Shown one piece after another: positions 36,771-46,739 of a stretch of 64,000 bases of DNA. How positions within the stretch are numbered: the stretch's first letter is position 1; each line of letters starts with the position of its first letter. The position numbers and the translations under genes were made by a program. Origin of the DNA: Acanthosepion lycidas (Eukaryota > Mollusca > Cephalopoda > Sepiida > Sepiidae); contig OZ010616.1 of the NCBI GenBank assembly GCA_963932145.1, positions 52,600,346 to 52,664,345 on the forward strand, given 5' to 3'. The notes beneath the pieces were generated by a model. The model was not told the DNA's origin, made no database searches, and saw only the letters and a program-made list of their open reading frames with translations.

Positions 36771-37240
36771 CTTACAAAAAAAAAATATTTATGACATTTT
36801 TCCACTTGACAAATTCAGTTCACTCGAGCGAATTATTTCACATTTGGACACAGGAACAGAAATTTACAAAACAGCTACACCAAAAATGAATCAAAACTTC
36901 AACGTCAGTTCCAGATTCTCGCTCCAAGTTCAACACCTATACGGATACCAAACCATCAGACGTATGCCCAAGCCCAAGTGACCTCGTGCAACAAGGACAA
37001 ATTTTAATTCACATCAAAGAAAATTTGACGGACGTTGAGGAAACAGAGAAGGCACACACCCTAACCCTGGCCCTTCTTGACACCTGCGACCACACAAAGG
37101 AGCGATCAATAGCAGTTAACCACCCACGCTCCTAGCTGACACCAAGACTGCAGCCGACCTAGATTCTTGAACTTATATAAACATACAACACCACCTGCCT
37201 GAACAGAACATGTGCAAGGTTTTTTTTATTGTTTTTGTTT

Positions 37241-37242
<2 letters not shown>

Positions 37243-37298
<56 letters not shown>
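37243..37298. repeat. (TA)n microsatellite
   Basis: About 27 AT dinucleotides. Confidence 0.95.
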
Positions 37299-37299
<1 letters not shown>

Positions 37300-37300
<1 letters not shown>

Positions 37301-37555
37301 CAAATGAAAACTACAGAAAAAAAGTTCATTTTTTCCATCAAGACATTCATTTCTGTAGTTTACTGCTACCAGCAAGCAGAAATATTTCTTCTCCTGATGA
37401 TGGCCATGTTGGCCGAAACTAGTTGAGGAATCTAAATGAAATAATGATAAAAAAACGAAAGAATATTAATCTACAACCCAGTGTGTCTGAAGATTTTAAT
37501 TTTTGATATTTTTTTATTGTTCAAAAAAAAAAAAATATATATATATATATATAAA
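37300..37555 (+). mobile_element. Possible Penelope-like tail
   Basis: TCCTGATGATGGCCATGTTG then GGCCGAAACTAGTTG has the form of the sequence after a PLE endonuclease. It ends in a poly-A run and (TA)n at 37528-37552. No coding domain is present. Confidence 0.4.
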
Positions 37556-37609
37556 ATAGCTGGTCACTCGTATTCGATGATACCCGTCTACTAGGGCGCC
37601 TAGCCAAAC

Positions 37610-37928
37610 CCGATTGCAGACGCTTGCTCAGGCACATTTGTGTTTATACTGTCACTATGCTGAGCAGACCTTAGTTACAGTTTCTGGGAGATCATGTGAT
37701 CGACAATTTGAACAAGGCCAGCACGCTCAAGCCCTCGGCCACTATGACTTGTGGCTTCGTTCTAGCACAGATGCCGACGGCCGACAAGAGTTCCGTCTAC
37801 CGAGTTTCACTCACAAGGCTTGGATCGATCCGTGGCATGGTTTTCAGGCACCTTCCTGACAAATCGACCAAGGTGAGATTCGAACCCGGATCTCATGGTC
37901 AGAAAGCGAATATTCCAACTGCTCGGCC

Positions 37929-37935
<7 letters not shown>
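37610..37935 (-). mobile_element. tRNA-derived SINE
   Basis: On the minus strand from 37931, TGGCCGAGCAGTTGGAA fits an A box and GGGTTCGAATCTC fits a B box, as in a Ser- or Leu-type tRNA. The body contains the reverse complement of CTACCGAGTTTCACTCACAA at 37797, which I recall as resembling the conserved domain of cephalopod SINEs. RNA polymerase III would transcribe such elements, and LINE RT would mobilise them. Confidence 0.75.

Positions 37936-38014
<79 letters not shown>
37929..38014. repeat. (TA)n(CA)n microsatellite
   Basis: A short TA run passes into about 37 CA dinucleotides, directly abutting the SINE head. The next 265 bp is unremarkable. Confidence 0.97.
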
Positions 38015-38017
<3 letters not shown>

Positions 38018-38279
38018 CATGGAATAACACTGTTTATAGAAAGGTCAGTAAAGTTTAAATACATTCAATAATTTCTTGTTTTTTGGAATAATTGGATAGA
38101 ATACATTTGAAAACAGTGCATGGGCATCCGCTACCACTTTCCTGAGGAGGAGATATATCGTAATATATTTTACTGACAATCCTGTGGGGTAAGGTTTTAG
38201 TAGAGAGTCCTTCAATTGTGATTCATCCTAAGCTTCTACTGTTCATACTGGCCCCTTGATCTCTATTCTTCTCTTGTCT

Positions 38280-38645
38280 CTTCATGACGTAGGAGATCAT
38301 GGCCCTCCACATCTTCCGGTCCCTTGTAGTTATTAATAAGCTTTTGTCTTTTTATTTCTCCGCATACCTCTGCCCCTCTTTCCCTCATTCTGTCCTGTAA
38401 GTATCAGATTTCCCAATCCCTACTTCCTCATTACGTGCCTTAGAAATTTCAACTGCCTCTCCCAGCTTTTAATTATAAGTTCCTTATTGTTTACATTCTC
38501 TTCAAAACTATGGCATTCTCAGCATTCTTCTGTAGAACCACATTTCTATTGCTTCGAGTCTCTTCTTCATCTAATGAAGGAGATTATCCAGAATTCATTA
38601 CCATACATGAAAGCTTCGTTCCCCCTATTTATCAAGGGTATAAGT
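38280..38645 (-). mobile_element. RTE-like LINE 3'-end fragment
   Basis: Plus-strand hallmarks are GAGATCATGGCCCTCCACAT, TTCCTCATTACGTGCC, GAAATTTCAACTGCCTCT and AGCATTCTTCTGTAGAACC. They match 24060-24375 and 55000-55380 and the reverse of 57180-57590. Stops are frequent. Confidence 0.8.
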
Positions 38646-39105
38646 CAAATGAACTGTTGCCGATTTTCAGCGAAGTCCCATGAATTGAGTTTCTTTTCAT
38701 AAATAGCGCAAGTCCAAATTATTTCCAAAAGTCACATGTAACAAAATAGAAAATTTCGTAGCATTGCTCTTTCAAATGTAGTTCAATCTGACATCCATGT
38801 TGACGAGTGTTTTCTAGCCCACACAGAAATATAGGTCAGTGACAGTGAGATTTCGTTTATAACAAATCTGTCAAACAAAAATGACCCCTGGTTTGTTAAT
38901 AAAATAGTGATGATAATAGCAAATTGGGCTACATCTGAAAGTCCAACGGTACCAACTTTTTAATTGGCGTATTAGTATCTAATTTCTTACTCTAAAAAGA
39001 GTCCAGATTCGCAAGTAGTCAGATAGAAAATTTAGTAGTGCTGGGCATTAATATATTGGCCAGTTAACAACCTTAATATGGACGTTCATAATATATTACA
39101 CTCTA
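38646..39105. other. AT-rich stretch, nothing recognised
   Basis: No repeat family or coding signal was identified. Confidence 0.45.
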
Positions 39106-39107
39106 CA

Positions 39108-39370
39108 GCAGGGCCGACTCAAGGTAATGGCAACTTGGGAAGCTGCCTGCGGTGCCATCAAGGCCGAGGGCGCTATCATGCCGGCATGTCGTGTGTTTGG
39201 AATCTTCCAAAACTAAAGCTTTTAAAAACATACTTGCGGTTGTCCATGACTCAAGACAGATTAAATTCTTTAGCTATTTTGTCAATAGGAAATGATCTTG
39301 TAAAGAAGATAGTTGTAGAAATTACCATGAAAAGATTTTCAGATCTAAAGTCTGGAAAATTGTTTTAGCT
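39108..39370 (+). pseudogene. hAT transposase C-terminal fragment with terminal-like sequence
   Basis: The last ~50 codons of the frame ending at 39368 (LLKTYLRLSMTQDRLNSLAI, LSIGNDLVKKI, then RFSDLKSGKLF and stop) match the dimerisation end of hAT transposases related to ZMYM1/ZBED-type proteins. There the pattern is YLRSTMSQERLSGLALLSIE. The catalytic part is missing. About 90 bp upstream, CAGGGCCGACTCAAGG looks like a hAT terminus. Together they suggest an internally deleted element. The right terminus was not found. Confidence 0.75.
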
Positions 39371-40580
39371 AGGATAATGAATGTTTTCTTTATTTTATAT
39401 TAAGTTGTATATTGTAATAAACTACATTTTCAGTTTTTCTCCTTGTGAAACTTTAAAAACTTATAATTGTAAAGGCGCTGAAGTTGAACTTGACGAGGAT
39501 GCCAACAACCATAGGGACGTCACTCCTCTACAATCACCTTGTTAAAATAAATAGAACAAAAAGAATTGTGTAATGTAAGTCATACAATAAAAACCTAAAG
39601 AAAAAACGGTTTAATACATAGACTAGTTGAAGAAAAAGAGAGAATGCCAAACGCAAACAGACAAAATTGGAAAAACAAAGAGAGAGACACATACGTGTGG
39701 AGATGTAATAGATACTGCTTCAGAATGAGAAAATCGATGTTCGAATTCCAGTCGGGTTCGTTACATTCACATGCGCGCAAATACTCTTGGGATATGTATG
39801 AATCCATCTCTTCTCGTCTCAGCTATGGGTCAAATGTTAAGTCAGACTAGGTTTCTTTGTCTTTGCTGAGGAAGGCTGTTGTGGTACTTGTGGCACACTA
39901 TGGGCGCCAGTTCTTTGAATTCAGTTATTCCGAAACCTTTATCACTATAATCAAATCATATGTGCGGGTAATCTAGCGGTTCGGTTGCAGGACCTGAATT
40001 GTGTGACTCCTACGTCGAAAACAATGGAAGATACGCAAATCCACGCAGACACGCGCACACATACTATTAAATAATAGTCTAGCAGACTATTACTTTTTAG
40101 AGAATTGTATTTCTCTTCTGACTTCCTCATTTTGACCCTTGAAGTCAGATACAGGAAAACAAAGGAAGTCGTTTCTAATTGGCTAAAACTAGTGTGGGAA
40201 TGTTAGATATAGAAAAGGATTTCAGGGAGTTCAATTTTACATCATATAATGTAGACGTGTGTTTTGGGGGGTTTTGGGGGGGGGTGTTTTGTTATTTGTT
40301 TTGTTTTTTTTTCGTGTCTCGGAACTTTCTCCCCAGTGGTGGGGGGATAGAGCGATTCCACTGGCTAGTCAAAAATGCACACGTCGATGCGGTGAATAAA
40401 AATTATAAGATTCAAATTCCCTTTGTTTACGTCTTTCATCTCTGGACCCGCAAAACATTTCGCTGCCCGGTCGGGAGACGAGAGAAAAAAGAGAGGAATA
40501 TATTGTGGAGTCGACCTCAACAACCAAGACCTCATCACTACGAGGAGGTGTATGCAACAACACTATGAAAAAACTTACAA
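39371..40580. other. AT-rich stretch, nothing recognised
   Basis: G-rich (TTTTGGGG) and T-rich runs lie at 40262-40312. Open frames on both strands are anonymous. Confidence 0.45.
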
Positions 40581-40582
40581 TG

Positions 40583-40725
40583 ATATGTGCATATAAAAAA
40601 GAAAATTCGAGATGTAGTCAATTGGTGATCGTAGACGGATCCGCCGGGAATCACACCGTCCACACTTCAGCGGATATAAGCGATTGACTGCTTATACTTC
40701 TCGAATTTTCTTTTCTATATGTGCT
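40583..40725. mobile_element. Foldback/MITE-like element
   Basis: ATAAAAAAGAAAATTCGAGA at 40593-40612 is matched in inverse by TCTCGAATTTTCTTTTCTAT at 40699-40718, with the similarity running a few bases outward. The GC-richer centre (GACGGATCCGCCGGGAAT) carries a further partial inverted repeat. There is no coding capacity and no clear target duplication. Confidence 0.6.
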
Positions 40726-41374
40726 TTCATTGCTCTAATTATTTTTAATAGTGTGTATGTGCGTTCGCGCGCATGTGCCCGTCTGCGAGTATTTGCGTAC
40801 GTGTAGAGTGTCATGATTATGTCCTTTTCGTCATTCTTTATTTTTTATTTTTTTTGGACTTACCTATATGGGTTGCAAAAATTCATTTTAAAATGTTAAA
40901 TTCAACCAACACCAAATCCGTTTTTTTTTCACTGTATTTTTATAAATTTTAAATAAGTTGTATATACAAATCAAAGTTGTAGATAAACTCTCCAAAGAAT
41001 TTGTTTTTGTTCTATTTTTTTTTAAGTACTTCAACCACCTCAATCATTGTCAAGAACTAGATGTTGTCAGATTTTGTTGGCTATACCCTGGCATTTTCCT
41101 GGAATGATACATTTCAAATTCAAATATCCATTGCATAAGTAATATCGCGTTTAGAACAGTTTCACAGAGCTTACAAGCCCTGGAAAATGAATAATTATTA
41201 TTTTATATGTATATTAAATATTTTATACACACTTTAAAATTCTGCCTCCTGTGGTGAAAGATATCTTATTTAATGTGAATTGTTTCTTTTCTATAACAAT
41301 AGCTTTGAATATTTTAAATCTTTCCTTGCAATGAGTGCTATAAAATATTTCCGTATTATCTAAAATTCGTCTTT
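40726..41374. other. AT-rich stretch, nothing recognised
   Basis: No supportable feature. Confidence 0.45.
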
Positions 41375-41382
41375 GGTTAAAC

Positions 41383-41797
41383 CAGTGGTTCCCAAATGGT
41401 TACGACAGAAGAGGATAGCAGGCGAGGCGGAATGATTGAAAGACAATCAAAGATTTAGAAACAGTTTCAAAAAATTCATATGCAAAAATAAATGTTTTCA
41501 AAATTGCATGCATGAGTTCCAGTATAAATCGTTATAAATAATTATTGACGGATTTTAGCATTGTGCATATTTTGTATTATATCAAGTATTAAAGATATAG
41601 TAACTAAGGCCCGCAAATTGGATGAGATAGTTATCAATGATAATGTTCTGACTTCGAATCCGTGGTTATCTCCCTTTAATCCTCTCTGGGGGGGGGGGGT
41701 TAAGCATACTTTTTATCACATAAAATTTGGTGAGGCCCGAGCAAATTTTAATTCCGAAAATGCGGCCCAGAGAGAAAAAAAAGTTTGTGAACCACTA
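41383..41797. mobile_element. Non-autonomous hAT element with TIRs and 8-bp target duplication
   Basis: The left end CAGTGGTTCCCAAA and the right end TTTGTGAACCACTA are imperfect inverted repeats of the classic hAT type (CAGTGGTTCTCAAA). The flanks are GGTTAAAC (41375-41382) and TGTTAAAC (41798-41805), which match at seven of eight positions. The 415-bp interior has no transposase frame. A short poly-G run lies at 41690. Confidence 0.88.
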
Positions 41798-42333
41798 TGT
41801 TAAACTGTCAGGTGTATACAACCACTTGCTGAGATCGATGGTTAAAATGGCTTTCAGAAAATTAAACTTGTAGGTATTAGTGAGAGACATCCTTCTTCAA
41901 ACCTCATTGACTGGCATGACAGGATTACAAAGAGCTGCATCAAATAACAAAAGATTTTCAACAGCAGGAACGATTAAAATGATATGCCACATGTAACTAG
42001 AAAAGGAAATAATCAAGGTGTTGATGTTCCATATTAATTCAAACAAAAGATTACGAGGGAAGCTACCATTTATATTGAAAAGAACGATGTTAGGGCATTT
42101 GACAAACCTGTTTTCATGAAAAACTGCTTTAACAGAAAGAGTTTAAGTACAACTGGCTGCTGTATTTTTAATTGCTCACTGGCAACATGCTTAATGAAAT
42201 TATTGTGCACAAAAATTGTTCAATTCTTTATAAAATAATGTGTTTAAAGAATAAATTATCTTGGCATTGGTTAATAATGTTTATATTATAGTATTATTAT
42301 CTAAAAATATGTATACATCGCGACAGAAATTAC

Positions 42334-42499
42334 CATGTTTTGGAACTAAAAAATAAACTTTACATTAAACTTAAAATTAAAGTTTTTCAAGAAATGTTGA
42401 ATAACTTTCGAAAAACGAGTTATCAACATCGTTTGAAAATAGAACAAAAACTTTAATTTTGAGTTTAATTTAAAGTTTAGTTTTTAGTTCCGAAACATA
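42334..42499. mobile_element. Long-TIR foldback element
   Basis: The left arm 42334-42388 (starting CATGTTTTGGAACTAAAAA) pairs with 42445-42499 (ending TTTTTAGTTCCGAAACAT) with only a handful of mismatches over about 55 bp. The loop is ~56 bp. It is AT-rich and non-coding. A TA-seeding repeat starts 38 bp later. Confidence 0.8.
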
Positions 42500-42534
42500 A
42501 TTTCTTTGTCTTTTTAAATAATAATTTTAATATT

Positions 42535-42607
42535 ATGCTCTACTGTGTATCGAGCACTGGTTTTAAAAATAAATGCTTAAGAACTGTGGATTATAAATCT
42601 GACTGTT

Positions 42608-42656
<49 letters not shown>
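42535..42656 (+). repeat. Dispersed repeat ending in (TA)n
   Basis: GCTCTACTGTGTATCGAGCA, AAGAACTGTGGATTATAAAT and TGTTCTTTATATA parallel the copies at 29535 and 44028. The TA run is about 22 units. Confidence 0.85.
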
Positions 42657-42657
<1 letters not shown>

Positions 42658-42659
42658 CG

Positions 42660-43690
42660 TAATAACCTTGCCTGTTGCAGTTCTGTCCTGTCTCCCCGGT
42701 GGTTCTGGCCGAAAAGAAATCTACCCGATCTTCCTCCGGTGAACTGAAGGAACCACCACTATTCGCCACGTTGTGAATTCTTGATCCGAACAGCAGTGTA
42801 TCGATCTCCCCAGAACGATCAGGTGGGAAGGGGAGGAAATGGCTGGGTATTTCGCTGAAAGGAAATAACTATTCATGCAGCAAAAGTTTCTTGTTGTAGC
42901 CGCAAACACATGAAAAAGAAAAAAAAATAAGCAACTCCTGTTCCTGTACAAAGAGCCCTATTTAGGCCACTGTTTTTTATGTCTCTACCGAAGAATTTAC
43001 ACGAGTACAAAATGTCGTAACGAGATTCACTCGTTAGGGTGGTAAAGTCACAGAGAGAGAGTAGGAAAATTTCTGCCTAAACAATTTCGGCTAATCTAAG
43101 GGAAGTAATTCGTGGATCTTCGTCTGCACCCTACGATATAGCAGTCTGCTTTCTCGCAGCCTTGTTGACGAAGTTATCTGGATTCGTACGGGTTCTGTTT
43201 CAATCTCTTGGTTCGGATCGGTCTTCTTGACACAGGGCAACCAACAGACCAGACCAGCAAATTCCAACAAGCCGCCTCTTCCGCGTTCTGATCTCCGAAC
43301 TCATCTGACTAACTCAAGCGTGCGGGCAGCTTATATAGAGAGAGGCGGAGCTAAAACATCTTTAGGCACCGCCCCCGACTTTTAATATGCAAATTGCCTG
43401 AACCACCATGTGTTTCCGCTAATCTCCGGATCTCCACGGGCAACCAGTTTTCAAGAGGTACTAAAATCGGATTCGAACCTCCTGCTGGATCTTCCGCAGA
43501 CAACGTATACTTAAATTTTGCCAAAACCACTTATCCCGTCTGGTTGAATTCCGCTATTCAGACCACCCAAAAATCCAATTTGCCATTTATCACAAACTTT
43601 ACTTTAACGAATGCGTCTCTTAATCACTTTGGAATTATTATATGTAATTAACTAATAACTCAACCCCAGAAACAATTATCAAGAGAAAAA
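42660..43690 (-). other. GC-richer block, possible LTR or first exon
   Basis: Base composition differs from both flanks. It contains the promoter-like cluster at 43300-43395 and, at 43464-43482, a minus-strand GGTTCGAATCC that equals a tRNA B box, with no A box recognised nearby. No LTR termini were assigned and no protein family was recognised. Confidence 0.35.
43300..43395 (-). promoter_or_regulatory. Candidate Pol II promoter: octamer, GC box, TATA, initiator
   Basis: Read on the minus strand, the order is an octamer ATTTGCAT (43394-43387), GGGGGCGG (about 43377-43370), CCGCCTCTC, TATATAA (43337-43331), and TCAGATG as a possible initiator 30-31 bp downstream of the TATA (43308-43302). The surrounding 43150-43380 is GC-richer and contains CpG. 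No confident coding exon follows; a 76-codon frame at 42951-42721 is anonymous. It may be an LTR promoter or a host promoter. Confidence 0.45.
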
Positions 43691-43758
43691 AAAAACAAGA
43701 GAAAAAAATAAACTTATTTCTGGAATTACTCCGGAATCCCTTCTACCCAAGTAATTAG

Positions 43759-43849
43759 TACCTTCATCCTAATTCTGTTGATTACTAAATCCACCTCGTT
43801 CTCTCTATGTCACACATATATATAGTGCTAAAGAATTAGGATGAAGGTA
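43759..43849. repeat. 91-bp inverted-repeat element
   Basis: TACCTTCATCCTAATTCT (43759-43776) and its perfect reverse complement AGAATTAGGATGAAGGTA (43832-43849) flank 55 bp that includes a short TA run. It could be a tiny MITE. A mirrored (CT)n(TA)n(GA)n tract follows at 43850-43888. Confidence 0.75.
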
Positions 43850-43925
43850 TCTCTCTCTCTCTCTATATATATATATAGAGAGAGAGATGTATTATATATA
43901 TCATATATATAAATATATATATATT
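43850..43925. repeat. Palindromic (CT)n(TA)n(GA)n microsatellite
   Basis: TCTCTCTC, a central TA run and GAGAGAGA form a self-complementary tract, followed by degenerate TA repeats. Confidence 0.9.
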
Positions 43926-44024
43926 ATGATGCAAATATTTATATATTAGTAAAATGATATTTTAGTATAATATTTTGGCGATGTAAAATATGATAAAAAT
44001 AAAAGTAAAAGTATTATTATAAAA

Positions 44025-44110
44025 TGTTGCTCTACTTTGTATTGAGCACATTTTTAAAAAAAAATGTAAACGCTAAGAACTGTGGATTCTTAATTTGCTT
44101 GTTCTTTCTT

Positions 44111-44153
<43 letters not shown>
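44025..44153 (+). repeat. Dispersed repeat ending in (TA)n
   Basis: GCTCTACTTTGTATTGAGCA and AAGAACTGTGGATTCTTAAT parallel 42535-42656. The TA run spans 44116-44153. Confidence 0.85.
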
Positions 44154-44159
<6 letters not shown>

Positions 44160-44660
44160 ACAACACCAATGTACTACACCACGAAGATAATAAACAAAGA
44201 CTTCAAATCCTCGAGGCCCTCCATATCAAAATCAACACTCAACAAAATTTATTATGAATATGGCAACAACATAATGATGTAAATATAACATTCAATGGAA
44301 TTTTACATTTTCAACAATTTCCGGTCAGGTCCCTTATATTGGGATGCTTAAAAGATTCCATGGCTACAACAGATATTTTTTTAAAAATCAAATATTTACC
44401 GACCGAGCGCGTTTGCGCGTTTTTAAAAATCACCATCACAACAGAATGAAAATTTTATCGCAGTTACGAAAAGTTTGTCTTTGTAATTTACCCCTGAAGA
44501 TGATCTTGGAAGATATCGAAAGTACTCGGGTTAACAAACCTTCCTTGATGAATTTCAATTTAACATCAAGAAACAGATTAGACAACTGAAAAGGATTAGT
44601 ATAAAAATAAGTAAACATAATGTCTGTATTATTCAATGAAAAAATATAATGGATACTTTA
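44154..44660 (+). mobile_element. Penelope-like element, C-terminal scrap and tail
   Basis: Directly after the TA tract the plus frame reads VDNTNVLHHEDNKQRLQILE then ALHIKINTQQ. This is the final block of the PLE GIY-YIG domain (compare NILEAIYIKKLKPTLN at 32.6 kb). Downstream, CCCCTGAAGATGATCTTGGA then GATATCGAAAGTACTCGGG is a typical PLE tail. The catalytic GIY-YIG core is missing. Confidence 0.75.
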
Positions 44661-44689
44661 TTAATCCGACAGAATTTTATCACTTTAAA

Positions 44690-44895
44690 ATAAATGTACT
44701 TATGTTTGAATAGACACTCCGTTTATTTATTAAACAGTATTTTTTTTTTCTATTGGCCTGAATTTCAAGAAATCTTACGAAAGGAAAACATGTGCTCCCC
44801 AGCAGGAATCGAACTTGCGTCCCTCAGGGCAAAGGGACCTATCGTTTAGACCGGCCCACCATATCAACGTCGAGCAGTCAGTCAGCCGATGCCAA
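44690..44895 (-). mobile_element. tRNA-derived SINE
   Basis: On the minus strand, GCAAGTTCGATTCCTGCTGG includes a good B box. The plus strand shows GAATAGACACTCCGTTTATT, ATTGGCCTGAATTTCAAG and AAATCTTACG, the body seen again at 28090, 58840 and 59150. The A-box side (GGTGGGCCGGTCTAAACG) is less canonical. Confidence 0.75.
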
Positions 44896-45117
44896 ATTTC
44901 TTAATTCAAGCAAAATACTTCATCATAAATCACTCGAAGATTTTCATGTCTGTACAGTTATATCCAAACATAAAGAAAGAGAATTTTTTAGGATGGATCT
45001 TTTATTAGTCCGATAGATTTTAAAGTGTTAATCTGAGGTGCTATACCATTTAGTCATAGATAAGCGTCTGGTTAGTAAAGTCCAAATTACTTTTTTTAAA
45101 CCCAAAAACTTCAACGA

Positions 45118-45193
45118 TTCTTCCCGATCGATCATATCTGCAAAGGAATGAAGGTTTCCGTCTAGGTATACAGGTTCAATACCTGTCGGAGAA
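45118..45193 (+). tRNA. tRNA-like sequence, probably SINE head or pseudogene
   Basis: A 76-base stretch can form a 7-bp acceptor with one mismatch (TTCTTCC against CGGAGAA). It also has an anticodon-like stem GGAA/TTCC with a 7-base loop, and a perfect T stem ACAGG/CCTGT around TTCAATA. Position 33 would be G instead of the near-invariant U, and the D arm is poor, so it is unlikely to be a working tRNA. Confidence 0.35.
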
Positions 45194-45305
45194 GTACATA
45201 TTTTCTACAAAAATTCTCAAATATTTAGGACGGTAAATGTTGTTAATACTGTTTATTATAAACAGAGCATTTCTTTACTTACATTGTATCTACAAAAAAG
45301 TATAA

Positions 45306-45308
<3 letters not shown>

Positions 45309-45364
<56 letters not shown>
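45309..45364. repeat. (TA)n microsatellite
   Basis: About 28 AT dinucleotides. Confidence 0.95.
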
Positions 45365-45366
<2 letters not shown>

Positions 45367-45409
45367 CAGTTATTTTATATGTGAGAGCATACATTTTTAT
45401 AATTGAGAA

Positions 45410-46630
45410 CAGATTTCTTTAATCAAGAAAACTGATCCCACACTTTATGTCCAGTCGAATCTTATATCAGTAAGTCAATCAAGAATCAAAAAGAGACATG
45501 ATTGCCCAAGTGGGAATCATACATGGCACCTAAGGAAAGATAATAATGTGTAGTAATTCTAGGGGATCAATTTAATACTTAATGACAATTGGAAACCGAT
45601 CCTACACAATATATCCACTAGAATCTTATAAGAATAAGTCAATCGCGAATTAAAAAGAGACATGATTACCCAAGCAGGAATCATACATGGCACCTAAGGA
45701 AAGGTAATAATATGTAGTAATTCTAGGGGGACCAATTTAGTACTTAAAGAGAATTGGAAACCGACCCCCATATTATGTCCAGTAGATTTTTATATGAATA
45801 AGTCAGTCATGAATTGAAAAGAGACATGATTGCCCAAGCGGGAATAGCACCTATGGAAAGATAATATTATGAAGTAATTCAAGGGGGATCAATTTTATAC
45901 TTAATGACAATTGGAAACTGATCCTCCACATTATGCCCAGTAGAATATTATATGAATAAGTCAATCATGAATTAAAAAGAGACATGATTGCCCAAGTGGG
46001 AATCATACATGGCACCTAAGGAAAGATAATAATGGGTAGTAATTCTAGGGGATCAATTTAGTACTTAATGACAATTGGAAACTGATCCTCCACATTATGT
46101 CCAGTAGCATATTATATGAATAAGTCAATCATGAATTAAAAAGAGACATGATTGCCCAAGTGGGAATCATACATGGCACCTAAGGAAAGATAATAATGGG
46201 TAGTAATTCTAGGGGATCAATTTAGTACTTAATGACAATTGGAAACTGATCCTCCACATTATGTCCAGTAGCATATTATATGAATAAGTCAATCATGAAT
46301 TAAAAAGAGACATGATTGCCCAAGTGGGAATCATACATGGCACCTAAGGAAAGATAATAATATTTAGTAATTCTAGGGAGATCAATTTAGTACTTAATGA
46401 CAATTGGAAACTGATCCTCCACATTATGTCCAGTAGCATATTATATGAATAAGTCAATCATGAATTAAAAAGAGACATGATTGCCCAAGCGCGAATCATA
46501 CATGGCACCTAAGGAAAGATAATAATATGTAGTAATTCTAGGGAGATCAATTTAGTACTTAATAACAATTGGAAACGAATCCTCCACATTATGTCCACTT
46601 AAATCTTATATGAATAAGTCAATTATGAGT
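45410..46630. repeat. 164-bp satellite, about 7-8 copies, SINE-like
   Basis: The units contain AATAAGTCAATCATGAATTA, GAGACATGATTGCCCAAG, GGGAATCATACATGGCACC and AACTGATCCTCCACATTATG. Anchors at 46125 and 46289 give 164 bp. The CCCAAGYGGGAATCATACAT block resembles the inverted B box of the SINE at 44.8 kb (CCCAGCAGGAATCGAACTTG), so the unit may derive from it. Confidence 0.9.
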
Positions 46631-46739
46631 TGAATTGAAAATAGTATAGAATTGGAACTCTCTCTTCATCCATTTGCAAACATTCTTGTGTTTGGTGATT
46701 CAAATGCTCAAGTGGCTTAAGCACCATAATGTCAAAGAT

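Noticed and set aside
37614-38058. Open frames at 37.6-38.06 kb as genes
   Set aside because: They run through a SINE body and a CA microsatellite. The histidine/threonine repeats are simple-sequence translation.
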